Of a stretch of DNA of 64,000 bases, positions 33,698-41,720 are shown in pieces. The position numbers were made by a program, and so were the translations under genes. This DNA comes from Aciduliprofundum sp. MAR08-339 (lineage in GTDB: Archaea > Thermoplasmatota > Thermoplasmata > Thermoplasmatales > Aciduliprofundaceae), in the NCBI RefSeq assembly GCF_000327505.1, contig NC_019942.1, forward strand, positions 806,001 through 870,000, written 5' to 3'. Positions within the stretch are counted from its first letter, which is position 1; each line of letters starts with the position of its first letter. The notes beneath the pieces were generated by a model. That model saw nothing but the letters and a program-made list of their open reading frames with translations, searched no databases and had not been told where the DNA came from.

Positions 33698-34700
33698 ACA
33701 AAAATTCTTTTACTATTTTTGCCAGCGCATTAAGAAACACAAAAATTCCTATTGTAGTTCCAGTTGCCCATGCAACTACCACAAGAGAAATTGAACGGGG
33801 AAGAGCATATGCAAATACTGCAACCAACGGTCCAAATAATATAAATGATACCCATGGAAAATGGAACGATTGTACATACCTCTCATAGGAAGGGGTCCGT
33901 AGCTCCAGATATATTAGCAACCCAAATATCAGATACGCAATCCACATTCCAAACTGTCCATCAACTGGAGGCAATCCTTCTGGATAAAGTTTAGTTGTGA
34001 GTGTGACATACAGAATAGAAAACAATACAAAGACCACAAACAACTCTCTTTTTGTAAGCATCATTTCACGAAGGTTTCTTTTGTTCCTGTGTTTCCAAGA
34101 TACACCCAAAAGAAGAACAATGACCCCCCATGATCCTATAACGGAAACAAGAGAGTCAATACGTGATGGAGAATTTACTGCTTCATTTATACCGCAGAAC
34201 AGTGCAAATAGGACAAACAATGGATAGAAAAGTTTTCTTTTTCCAAGATATATAATTCTCTCGGAGATTGAAGATATTATTTCTCTGGATCCAGTAAGGG
34301 TGGTCTCTCCAATTAGAATTGGTAGAGTTAGTGAAAGAAGAGGGTGCCACAGGAAAATAAGCAGAGCAAATGGAATAATCGATATACCAAGAATCTTTGG
34401 TTCCACACCCCATCCAGGACTCCATAGCATCTTTGTCACGTATGATTCCTCAAAAAGTCCCATCAACTGACCGGATATATAAAGTGTAGGCAAATCCACA
34501 GGGGATTTTTTGAGCGCAATATGTGAAAATATCACAACGCTTAGAGTGTAAAATGGGTAGGTGAAAAGAAGACCACTAATAGTGAAAAAAGGATATGGTG
34601 TAGATGCAGTGACCACCTCGGCAAAGAAAGTTGATATTGCCCCAACTATGAGCCAGAAAGAGTATTTTTCCCACTTTGAAGCAAAATCTGCGGTCGACAT
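33672..34700 (-). CDS. Multi-pass membrane protein of unknown function
   Basis: The 342-residue protein is a polytopic membrane protein with about nine to ten predicted helices (examples FWLIVGAISTFFAEVVTAS and WIAYLIFGLLIYLEL). No transporter or enzyme motif is recognised. Its 3' end overlaps the end of copB by 26 bases on the opposite strand. It lies between a copper pump and a CDF exporter and shares their AT-rich composition, so a metal-related role is possible but unproven. Confidence 0.65.
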   Translation of the reverse strand: MSTADFASKWEKYSFWLIVGAISTFFAEVVTASTPYPFFTISGLLFTYPFYTLSVVIFSHIALKKSPVDLPTLYISGQLMGLFEESYVTKMLWSPGWGVEPKILGISIIPFALLIFLWHPLLSLTLPILIGETTLTGSREIISSISERIIYLGKRKLFYPLFVLFALFCGINEAVNSPSRIDSLVSVIGSWGVIVLLLGVSWKHRNKRNLREMMLTKRELFVVFVLFSILYVTLTTKLYPEGLPPVDGQFGMWIAYLIFGLLIYLELRTPSYERYVQSFHFPWVSFILFGPLVAVFAYALPRSISLVVVAWATGTTIGIFVFLNALAKIVKEFLFRPLRASH

Positions 34701-34750
34701 ACATTAGGTATCGGCTTTAGAATTTATTAACATTTTCCAAAAATAGAAGT

Positions 34751-35656
34751 TTAAGAATTATCATAGCAATAAACACTAGGCTCGTGCATGCTTGATGATA
34801 GCGGCTCCATATGGATCACAACATGCGAATTAGGGATCTCTTTTTTTATTTCCAATTCTACTTTTGAAGCAATTTCATGAGCGTGATTTAAAGTTATATT
34901 AGAACCGAGGTAAATGTGCAGGGTTATGTAAAACATGTTACCATAGTCATGAACCACCACATTGTGAACATTCAGCACACCTTCAATTCTGCTTGCTATA
35001 TTTACGATAATTTTAGACATATCCTTTCTACTCTTCCCAACTATATTCTCTCCACTTTTCCATGCTATTTTCGACCCAATATAAATCAAAAGAATCGCTA
35101 TTCCCCCACCCACCACAGTATCAGCATACTGATATCCATAATCAGCCAGTACTACTGCAATTATCACCGCCACTGTAGATAGAGCATCGGTATGATGATG
35201 CCATGCATCTGCCTCAAGAGACAGGCTATCTATGTTCTTTGCGATTTTCCATGCAAATATTGCCATCGCTTCTTTTGTAACTATTGTTAACACCATAACA
35301 AATATCATTAAAAACCCTACATCCACAGCAACTGGATGAATAAAACGTTCATAGGATTCAATTAACATATCTACACCTGCAAAAATCAGTATTATTGCTA
35401 CCACAAATGATGCAAGATACTCCGCCCGCCCAAGTCCAAAGGGATAATTTTTCCTATCTACCCGTGAGGAGAGGTAGAAACCCACCATTACTGCAATTGA
35501 AGTGCTCAAATCGGATAAGGTATGAAAAGCATCAGACATAATTGAGACACTATTGGTTAAAGTAGCAATGTACAACTTCACCAGAAATATACCCAGGTTT
35601 CCAAATATTCCCACCAATGCGCCCGTATATCCCTTTTTCAATCGATATTCCATCAT
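34751..35656 (-). CDS. Cation diffusion facilitator (CDF) metal exporter
   Basis: The 301-residue protein has six membrane helices followed by a cytoplasmic CDF dimerisation domain. Metal-binding positions are seen in SDAFHTLSD (helix 2) and DAWHHHTD (helix 5), the latter of a Zn/Fe/Mn-type. Cytoplasmic histidines appear near the end (VVIHMEP). The ATG comes directly after the MoaD stop; the GGGGGTTGA ribosome-binding site lies in MoaD's final Gly-Gly codons, so the genes are translationally coupled. An in-frame ATG at 35653 is an alternative. Confidence 0.9.
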   Translation of the reverse strand: MMEYRLKKGYTGALVGIFGNLGIFLVKLYIATLTNSVSIMSDAFHTLSDLSTSIAVMVGFYLSSRVDRKNYPFGLGRAEYLASFVVAIILIFAGVDMLIESYERFIHPVAVDVGFLMIFVMVLTIVTKEAMAIFAWKIAKNIDSLSLEADAWHHHTDALSTVAVIIAVVLADYGYQYADTVVGGGIAILLIYIGSKIAWKSGENIVGKSRKDMSKIIVNIASRIEGVLNVHNVVVHDYGNMFYITLHIYLGSNITLNHAHEIASKVELEIKKEIPNSHVVIHMEPLSSSMHEPSVYCYDNS

Positions 35657-35890
35657 TCAACCCCCGCTTATCATGGGATACACAGAAACCTCGTGGGCAA
35701 TGGGCATGTCCTCTTGGGCGTATTTACCATCAATTGAAACTTCAATTTCCTCGTTTTTGAGCACAGGATATTTATTGCGAAGCATTTTGATGAGCTCTTT
35801 CACCGTCGCCCCATCACGAATTTCAATTTCCTCGGAGAACTTGCCAATCTCCATCGCAAATCTGCCGAAGTATCGTATGCGCACCTTCAC
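35657..35890 (-). CDS. MoaD/SAMP-type ubiquitin-like sulfur carrier
   Basis: This 77-residue beta-grasp protein ends in Gly-Gly (SVYPMISGG), the tail that E1-like enzymes adenylate. It is most like MoaD, the small subunit of molybdopterin synthase, but archaeal members may also act as protein modifiers (SAMPs) or in tRNA thiolation. It overlaps the E1-like gene upstream by four bases, while MoaE is encoded about 2 kb away. Confidence 0.88.
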   Translation of the reverse strand: MKVRIRYFGRFAMEIGKFSEEIEIRDGATVKELIKMLRNKYPVLKNEEIEVSIDGKYAQEDMPIAHEVSVYPMISGG

Positions 35891-36537
35891 AGTTTCACCT
35901 CCAGGAAATTGGTGCTCAGAGCATCGTAGATGAGCAGACGATTGCGAAGAAGATCTCCCTTGCCTGATAGGTATTTTATGACCTCCAGAGCCTGAAGAGA
36001 AGCCGTAAAAGCGGCCGTTGCAGCGAGAACCTGCGGCTCTCTCTGTGGAAAATTTGAAATAAAATCCTCAAGCCTTTTTGTGGTGGAATCTATAAAGGTG
36101 AGCATGCCCATATAACCTTCCACGGCACCGAAAACAAATGGTGCGTTATGGGATAACGCGAATTCCTGAGCAATTAATCGGGATTCAATGTTATCAAGGC
36201 CGTCCACCAAGATATCCACCCTATGGGGTATATCTACCTCCCCTATTTTCCCATCCAGAGGAACCACATCCACTTGGGGATTCAGTTCTCTCAGCCTTCT
36301 TGCGGCCACATACACTTTTTTCTTTCCAAGATCATCCATACGATATAAAACCTGTCTGTTCAGATTGCTCTCCTCAACATTGTCATGATCCACGAGTATT
36401 ATTTTTCCCACACCTGCCAGGGCGAGATTCAGGGATGAGAACCCTCCAAGTCCCCCAACACCTGCAATAAGGATGCTTGCCCTACCTAAATTCTCCTGTG
36501 GGATGAGTTCACTCTGCCTGGAATATCTATCCTTCAT
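35887..36537 (-). CDS. E1-like (MoeB/ThiF/UbaA) adenylyltransferase without cysteines
   Basis: The 216-residue protein has the ATP-binding AGVGGLGGFSS, the DNVEESNLNRQVLY motif and LVDGLDNIESR, so adenylation of a Gly-Gly tail is expected. It contains no cysteine at all. The two CxxC zinc pairs and the catalytic cysteine found in many MoeB/UbaA proteins are missing; the usual Cys region reads FPQREPQVLAATAAF. Transfer by a thioester is therefore impossible; it would be an adenylation-only enzyme. It is shorter than most relatives. The MoaD-like partner follows with a 4-base overlap. Confidence 0.87.
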   Translation of the reverse strand: MKDRYSRQSELIPQENLGRASILIAGVGGLGGFSSLNLALAGVGKIILVDHDNVEESNLNRQVLYRMDDLGKKKVYVAARRLRELNPQVDVVPLDGKIGEVDIPHRVDILVDGLDNIESRLIAQEFALSHNAPFVFGAVEGYMGMLTFIDSTTKRLEDFISNFPQREPQVLAATAAFTASLQALEVIKYLSGKGDLLRNRLLIYDALSTNFLEVKL

Positions 36538-36587
36538 ATCGCTTCATAGGGAAATTATTAATTAATGTTTTTCATAATCTCCTGTAG

Positions 36588-37214
36588 ATGGTTGTGCGCT
36601 GGAGGGATAAACTGAAATTGTACGTCATCACCGATGCCCGTTTTGCAGATGAGATAAGGGGCACAGAGCTTGCTCTGGAAGGGGGAGCCACAGCCATACA
36701 GTTGAGAATGAAAAATGCCACCACAAGAAGGATGGTTGAGGTTGGGGAAAAAATAAGGAAATTGACGGATGAATACGATGCTCTTTTCATTGTGAATGAT
36801 CGTGTGGATGTTGCCCTAGCCACCGGGGCAGATGGAGTGCATCTTGGAAGAGAGGATATGCCCGTTGAAGTTGCACGTGAAATTGTGGGGGATATGATAA
36901 TAGGGGTGTCTGCCTCAACTGTGGAAGAGGCTGTGGGGGCAGAAAAGATGGGTGCCGATTACATAGGTGCGGGAAGCGTTTTTCCCACCAAGACAAAGGA
37001 GAATGCCAGATACATCGGTCTTGACGGACTTTCTAAGATTGTTAAGAGCGTAAACGTACCTGTGGTGGCCATTGGTGGCATAACCATTGAGAACTTGCCC
37101 ATGGTACTTGATAGGGGTGTTCAGGGGGTGGCCATCGTATCGGCCATAATGGGTGACGAGAATATTGAGAGGGCTGCGAGGGAATTCAGAAAAGTTATAG
37201 ATGAGAGGATATGA
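36588..37214 (+). CDS. thiE: Thiamine-phosphate synthase
   Basis: The 208-residue TIM-barrel protein joins the thiazole and pyrimidine halves of thiamine. Family motifs are visible: LYVITDARF, AIQLRMKN, FIVNDRVDVALATGADGVHLG, YIGAGSVFPTKTKE and VAIGGI. A TATA-like ATTAATTAAT about 28 bases upstream suggests a short or absent leader. No other thiamine gene is adjacent. It diverges from the E1-like gene. Confidence 0.93.
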   Translation: MVVRWRDKLKLYVITDARFADEIRGTELALEGGATAIQLRMKNATTRRMVEVGEKIRKLTDEYDALFIVNDRVDVALATGADGVHLGREDMPVEVAREIVGDMIIGVSASTVEEAVGAEKMGADYIGAGSVFPTKTKENARYIGLDGLSKIVKSVNVPVVAIGGITIENLPMVLDRGVQGVAIVSAIMGDENIERAAREFRKVIDERI

Positions 37215-37215
37215 T

Positions 37216-37620
37216 TTATTCAATATCCCCTATTATTTCGTAACTTCTAGTAATTTCCGTGCTCTTTGAAAGCATTGCACTTATGGAGCAGTACTTCTCT
37301 TCTGACAATTTTATGGCCCTCTTAACACTCTCCTCTCTAACATCTCCAACAACAACGTATTTTATGTGGATTTTTGTGTATATTTTAGGATAGTCCTTTG
37401 CTCTTTCGTAGTCAATGTACACGTTCACTTCCTTAACTTTCTCACGCATCTTCTGAAGAATCATAAGAACGTCAATTCCTGTGCAACCACCAAGGCTTGC
37501 GAGGAGGGCCTTCATAGGGGTCATTGCCTTTTCATTTCCGGAGAGGATAAGGGCGTTGCTCTCATCTTCGGCGGTTATAAGCAAATCGTTATGAACCCTA
37601 ACACGCATCTCATTTGCCAT
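37216..37620 (-). CDS. OsmC-family peroxiredoxin-like protein
   Basis: The 134-residue protein has the two OsmC active-site cysteines, in LGGCTGIDV and EKYCSISAML, spaced as in the YhfA/OsmC group. Members reduce organic hydroperoxides through these thiols. It ends one base from the convergent thiE stop. No regulator is adjacent. Confidence 0.88.
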   Translation of the reverse strand: MANEMRVRVHNDLLITAEDESNALILSGNEKAMTPMKALLASLGGCTGIDVLMILQKMREKVKEVNVYIDYERAKDYPKIYTKIHIKYVVVGDVREESVKRAIKLSEEKYCSISAMLSKSTEITRSYEIIGDIE

Positions 37621-37657
37621 GGGTTAAAATGCAATGAATATTAAATAATTGCCATGC

Positions 37658-38020
37658 TCAGAACTCTTTACGTCTCACAGGCTCAAGTTCCTTTATCCTG
37701 TCTATTCCATACCTGCAGGCCTCAAACCCCTCCTTCCTGTGCACTGAGGATATGACAACAGCAGCCAGAAGATCTCCCACCCTTAAATCTCCAACGCTGT
37801 GATACAGCACCACATTCTCTATGGGAAATTTTGTTTTTATTTCATTCTCAATTTTTTTCATAATTTTCTCACTCTCTTGAGTTTTCTCCGCAGTCATACC
37901 ATGTACCGTTTTTCCGTGGGCAAATTCGCGTACGTATCCAAAATAGACCACAATGCTCCCCATTCGTTTTCCTGCGAGATTCAGAATCTCATCTTCTCTT
38001 TTGTTTCCTATGAGAATCAT
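37658..38020 (-). CDS. moaE: Molybdopterin synthase catalytic subunit
   Basis: This 120-residue protein has MoaE motifs: VYFGYVREFAHGKTVHGM, LYHSVGDLRVGD, VISSVHRKEGFEACRYGIDRIK and a basic end. With MoaD it inserts the dithiolene sulfurs into precursor Z. It begins inside the last codons of nop5 (32-base overlap), so it is probably expressed from that operon. The MoaD and E1-like genes lie near 35.7-36.5 kb. Confidence 0.92.
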   Translation of the reverse strand: MILIGNKREDEILNLAGKRMGSIVVYFGYVREFAHGKTVHGMTAEKTQESEKIMKKIENEIKTKFPIENVVLYHSVGDLRVGDLLAAVVISSVHRKEGFEACRYGIDRIKELEPVRRKEF

Positions 38021-38816
38021 TCTTTATCTCCTCCACGCGTACCTGCAGTTCTTCTTTGAGCACATCTCCAACGAATTTGCCCCCATAGTAATCCACCCTG
38101 GCTGCTATGGCGATCTTGGATGCCAGGGTTCTGGAGATTTTGCCCCTCACTTTCTTTGGAGAGTTCCTCACAATTGGAACGCGAAATATTATGCCATGCT
38201 TTGGACATTTTGTACCTGATTTAAGATGCCTGAAAAAAGCCTCTTCAGCACCCAAAACCTGTATCGTGCTTGCCGGCAGTTTTGAGAGTCTTTCAAGTCC
38301 TCCCGCAGATGCTATGAGCCTTGCAGCCGTTATTGTGCCCACGAGATGGGAGAGGTTTGGGCATAGGGAATTTGCAAGGAACTCAATATTCTTTGAAATC
38401 TCATCTCTCAGAATTTCCAGTCTCTTTATTTCTTCCTGCAGAATGTTGGCAACCTCTTGATCCTCTCCCTTTATCTCTCTTATCTTATCCCATTCAATAA
38501 GCCGCTCGGTTAACAGATTGAGAGTTGAAACGATATCGTCGTAGGTGTTGAGCATCTCTATGAGTATGTAATCCTCACCCAGGGAGTTCTTCATCTCCAT
38601 CCTTGCCAGTTCTATGGCTGTATCTATCATCTCTCTTCTGGATTTTATCTCACCCTCAAACCTTACTTCTCCATCGTCCAATTCCTTTATATCTGAGAGG
38701 TCACCCATTCTGATTCTTTTTAGAATTTCAGCCCTTTTATCCTTCGGAAAAAGGATTTTTGCGACTGTTTTTCCATTTTCAATTTTGAACGCCCCGTACC
38801 ATTTAATCACTATCAA
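37989..38816 (-). CDS. nop5: Nop5 (Nop56/58), C/D-box RNP core protein
   Basis: The 275-residue protein has the Nop domain that binds L7Ae and C/D guide RNA: GAEEAFFRHLKSGT, PKHGIIFRVPIV and KVRGKISRTLASKIAIAARVDYYGG. A coiled-coil segment precedes it and a basic tail (KNDSHRKQKRR) follows. At 275 residues it is well below the usual 370-420 for archaeal Nop5; the N-terminal fibrillarin-binding domain seems very small. Fibrillarin, often the next gene, is not here. It overlaps the upstream zinc-ribbon gene by 14 bases. Confidence 0.88.
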   Translation of the reverse strand: MIVIKWYGAFKIENGKTVAKILFPKDKRAEILKRIRMGDLSDIKELDDGEVRFEGEIKSRREMIDTAIELARMEMKNSLGEDYILIEMLNTYDDIVSTLNLLTERLIEWDKIREIKGEDQEVANILQEEIKRLEILRDEISKNIEFLANSLCPNLSHLVGTITAARLIASAGGLERLSKLPASTIQVLGAEEAFFRHLKSGTKCPKHGIIFRVPIVRNSPKKVRGKISRTLASKIAIAARVDYYGGKFVGDVLKEELQVRVEEIKNDSHRKQKRR

Positions 38817-39330
38817 TGAGCCTCACCCCGAACCAGAGAAATTCGTCGTTGAGTTCTTCAATGTAGCTCCTCACCACACCCTCCTCTATCAGGTAAACAA
38901 GTGCATCTCTTATTATGCCAATATCATATTCTTTCAAATCTTCGTGGAGATACCTTGCCATCTCTGTGAGCCCCTCATCATCAAGGTTCTTACCCTTCTT
39001 AATCGTGACCCTCAGATGTCCGCGCATTCTTATCTCTGCCTTTATTATCCTTCCTATTTTGAGGTGCAGGGAATCATAATATATCGCCTTTCCAGTTCCC
39101 AGGAAATCCCCGTAGTACCAGCCGCAGTGGGGACACATGTAAAGGGGAATATCGCTCTCGGCATCTACAAGCATGAGTTTACCCTTGCCGCAGTGCCTGC
39201 AGGTCAGATCCTCTGAAATCTCCACCTTTGGTTTCTCAAAAACCACATAATCCTCAAGTTTAGCACCGCAAAAGGGACAGAAATTCGCATTATCGCTTAA
39301 CTTGGCACCGCAGTTCGGGCAGTACTTCAT
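38803..39330 (-). CDS. Double zinc-ribbon protein of unknown function
   Basis: The 175-residue protein has an N-terminal zinc ribbon (CPNCGAKL, CPFCGAKL), a second one (CRHCGKGK, CPHCGWYY) and an alpha/beta C-terminal half (about 95-175) that I do not recognise. It overlaps nop5 by 14 bases, so it may have a role in RNA or RNP biology. It is the first gene of the zinc-ribbon/nop5/moaE operon. Confidence 0.75.
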   Translation of the reverse strand: MKYCPNCGAKLSDNANFCPFCGAKLEDYVVFEKPKVEISEDLTCRHCGKGKLMLVDAESDIPLYMCPHCGWYYGDFLGTGKAIYYDSLHLKIGRIIKAEIRMRGHLRVTIKKGKNLDDEGLTEMARYLHEDLKEYDIGIIRDALVYLIEEGVVRSYIEELNDEFLWFGVRLIDSD

Positions 39331-39793
39331 AATCGCCTTATGAAGTGCGGGGATTTAATTCTATCGGCGAGAAATATTCTTCGAAAAATAGGGGGATGAA
39401 AGCCGACAATCTTATGTGGTATTGTGCATTGTTATTATATGTGTCTAAGTAATATATATCAATAAGTAGTACAAAAGAATTGAGAGAGTTCTTTATAAGA
39501 TGGAGAAAAATGAGACATACGGGAATAAATAAGGAGGTTGGGAAGGAAATAGGGATATGATTATTGAGAAGTTAGAAGTTCAGGCTCTATCTGAATAAAG
39601 AAATTGAAAAATATTTTTAGTAGCCTATACCTGTTAGGCTGATACTAATTTTTTTGCTCTAGTATTGTAAAGAATAATTGTAAAGAATAGTATAAACTCT
39701 TAGAACTTATGGAATTGTTAGGGATAATATATTACAAAAATATTGTAATTCCTGCTCAAAACCTATAAATATAGAGATCACTATAGAAGATAT
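39331..39793. other. AT-rich spacer with possible gene relic and operator-like repeats
   Basis: No intact gene is seen. A 26-codon open stretch at 39480-39560 (ending GINKEVGKEIGI) looks like the end of a decayed gene. ATTGTAAAGAATA occurs twice in a row (39664-39676 and 39677-39689). Next to the downstream TATA box is a 19-bp palindrome. The composition is much more AT-rich than the flanks. This could be the scar of a lost element, but no terminal repeats or integrase are visible. Confidence 0.5.
39731..39775 (+). promoter_or_regulatory. Palindromic operator and leaderless promoter of the regulator operon
   Basis: ATTACAA-N5-TTGTAAT (39731-39749) is a perfect 7-bp-arm palindrome. The TATA box CTATAAATA (39762-39770) follows, about 27 bases before the GTG start at 39794. 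The half-site ATTGTAA also occurs at 39664 and 39677. The layout suggests that the winged-helix protein encoded next binds its own promoter. Confidence 0.6.
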
Positions 39794-40237
39794 GTGGATG
39801 ATATTGAGAGAAGAATTGAGAGGATTGAAGATCTTATATCTCGTTACCTTGATAATGAATATTTTCAATATATAAGGCATATTTTAGCATCCTATATACG
39901 ATTGATAAATATTTATATGGAGTATGGTAAAATTAGCCCTTCCATAATTTTTCCTGAGCTTAAAGATCCGATTTCACGGGAAATAATAGAAATTTTATTT
40001 TCGTATGGAAAGTTGAACACTTCTCAGATAACAGAAGAACTGAGAAAAACTAGAGGAAAAGCCTCTCGTCGTGTTGTGAGGCAGAAACTCAACGAGCTTT
40101 TAGAGCTTGCTATGGTTGAATGTGAGGAAAGAAAGAATGAGAGATTATATTCCATCTCTGAATATGCCATAAGGAAATGGTTAAAAGTGCTCGGAATAAA
40201 TATAAAGGAGGAGAAGGATAGAGATAATATGAGGTGA
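39794..40237 (+). CDS. Winged-helix transcriptional regulator
   Basis: The GTG start lies about 27 bases after the TATA box. The 147-residue protein has an N-terminal helical segment with a coiled-coil look (about 1-55) and a MarR/ArsR-like winged helix at about 60-130 (KLNTSQITEELRKTRGKAS, then VRQKLNELLELAMVEC and a wing ERLYSISEYA). It heads a three-gene operon with two small proteins. Autoregulation through the upstream palindrome is likely. The target system is unknown. Confidence 0.75.
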   Translation: MDDIERRIERIEDLISRYLDNEYFQYIRHILASYIRLINIYMEYGKISPSIIFPELKDPISREIIEILFSYGKLNTSQITEELRKTRGKASRRVVRQKLNELLELAMVECEERKNERLYSISEYAIRKWLKVLGINIKEEKDRDNMR

Positions 40238-40242
40238 TAGGT

Positions 40243-40593
40243 ATGGAAGGGAAAAAATATGAAGAGGAAAACGACGAGCGAGATGTGGAGGAATTTAAGG
40301 AGGTTATGAATACCCTGAGAGAAACACTCCCTGCGCTTATAAAAGAGATAGTGGAGGCCCTGTACTCATCCCAGAATGCGGAGGAATTTGGCAAACAAGT
40401 TGCCAATTTCTACAAGAGCATGGTTGAGGCTGGAATGAGCGAGGATCAGGCGTTTCAACTAACTCAGGAATATATGAGAAGTAGGGATGTTAGTACACTG
40501 ATAAACAAGGTTATGGGCGAAGGGAAATACTTCTCCCATCGAAAGGAGAAAAATGTTGAAATAGAAGAAGAGGATGTGAAAAGAGAGGAATGA
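40243..40593 (+). CDS. Small acidic protein of unknown function
   Basis: The ATG at 40243 follows GAGGTGAT (40231-40238). The 116-residue protein is helical and highly charged, with acidic ends (EEENDERDVEE, EEEDVKREE) and a central segment (YSSQNAEEFGKQVANFYKS, AGMSEDQAFQLTQEYMRS). I see no enzyme motif. It lies between a regulator and a small membrane protein in a tight operon and may couple them. The family is not recognised. Confidence 0.65.
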   Translation: MEGKKYEEENDERDVEEFKEVMNTLRETLPALIKEIVEALYSSQNAEEFGKQVANFYKSMVEAGMSEDQAFQLTQEYMRSRDVSTLINKVMGEGKYFSHRKEKNVEIEEEDVKREE

Positions 40594-40594
40594 G

Positions 40595-40828
40595 ATGGGA
40601 CGTCGCGAAATCCTCCTTTTAATTGCGTATATTCCAATTTTAGTCCTCTCCCTCATTTTTTCTTATTTTGGATACAGTTTAGCCATTAAAAGATACCGCA
40701 AAGAGTTTTACAGGGCTCTAAGAAGGAATGGAATTTCGCGAAAAATTGCCACGAGGATAGTCAGAGAGTTGAAATTTATGACGATAAAGGAATTTCTCAG
40801 GCATGGAAATATGCGAAATATCTGGTGA
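40595..40828 (+). CDS. Small single-pass membrane protein with basic tail
   Basis: The 77-residue protein has one N-terminal membrane helix (ILLLIAYIPILVLSLIFSYFG) and a strongly basic cytoplasmic helix region (KRYRKEFYRALRRNGISRK). It begins one base after the previous stop and has AGAGGAA upstream. The acidic protein before it and this basic tail would suit each other electrostatically, which is only a suggestion. Its 3' end overlaps the convergent methyltransferase gene by 32 bases. Confidence 0.65.
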   Translation: MGRREILLLIAYIPILVLSLIFSYFGYSLAIKRYRKEFYRALRRNGISRKIATRIVRELKFMTIKEFLRHGNMRNIW

Positions 40829-41720
40829 GAGACCTATGAACCCGGTAAGGATATAATTCTTTTAAATCAAAAAATCTCTGCCCGATTTTTATGGCTCTTT
40901 CATCTGGAAGGGCGATAACAACCTTATTAGTCACCCTGGAAAAGGACTCAAAGGCCCTGCTGTAAAGTTCGTATATCTCTTCGCCTCCTGTGGATGATGA
41001 TCTACCATAGGGTGGATCGGTAACGATGGCATCGTAATGTCCATTTATATTTCCAACATCCTTAATCTCCAGTTCTGCATGCAATCCAAATTTCCCTAGA
41101 TTGGTTCTCGCAGCCTCTATCATCCTCAACTCTATATCCGAGCCATAAATTTTCATGCCCACCAGTCCAGCTTCTATGAGAATGCTTCCAGTTCCGCAGA
41201 AGGGATCGAGAATTTTATCCCCCTTTTTCACCCTCGCTAGGTTCACCATAAACCTTGCCAGGCGTGGATGCATGGTGATGGGATAGGATATAGGAAGGTT
41301 TTTACTTCTCCTTGACTCAAAATTTTCGCTCTCAAGGTGTATTATTTCCAACCCAACGTGCAATTTTTCTCCCCTGTAAACCACAACCAAATTTTTCGGA
41401 TTTTTAAGATTTACCCTTCCCTTTATTCCCCTGGCAAGGACGGGAATGATCTCTTCACTTCCCCCACCCCTGACTCTTATGGCGTAATTCTCCAATTGCA
41501 TTTTCAGATTTGGAATCTCCTTGCCGGAGTAAATGTGTTTTGAGACCCTTCTCAATAGTCCGGCACGATGCATGGGGGAAAAATCCTCCGCGTCCACTAT
41601 TCCAACTGGGTAATCCACATTAAGTATTCTGTAATCCTTCCCCTCACCTTCCATTATCCCCCTGAACTCGGCCATGGGAAGATCATCCCTATCTCCCCAG
41701 AACTCAAGGATGAGTTTCAT
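40797..41720 (-). CDS. Trm-G10 tRNA guanosine-N2 methyltransferase (Trm11 family)
   Basis: The 307-residue protein has an N-terminal THUMP-like region and a Rossmann methyltransferase domain with LDPFCGTGSILIEAGLVG, the SAM-binding GSDIE and the catalytic TDPPYGRSSST. This matches archaeal Trm-G10, which makes m2(2)G at position 10 of tRNA. It overlaps folD by four bases, indicating co-transcription. The N-terminal part seems a little short for a full THUMP module. Confidence 0.87.
   Translation of the reverse strand: MKLILEFWGDRDDLPMAEFRGIMEGEGKDYRILNVDYPVGIVDAEDFSPMHRAGLLRRVSKHIYSGKEIPNLKMQLENYAIRVRGGGSEEIIPVLARGIKGRVNLKNPKNLVVVYRGEKLHVGLEIIHLESENFESRRSKNLPISYPITMHPRLARFMVNLARVKKGDKILDPFCGTGSILIEAGLVGMKIYGSDIELRMIEAARTNLGKFGLHAELEIKDVGNINGHYDAIVTDPPYGRSSSTGGEEIYELYSRAFESFSRVTNKVVIALPDERAIKIGQRFFDLKELYPYRVHRSLTRYFAYFHA

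Noticed and set aside
39480-39560. Short open stretch as a functional gene
   Set aside because: It has no promoter or ribosome-binding site of its own and no recognised product; treated as a possible relic only.
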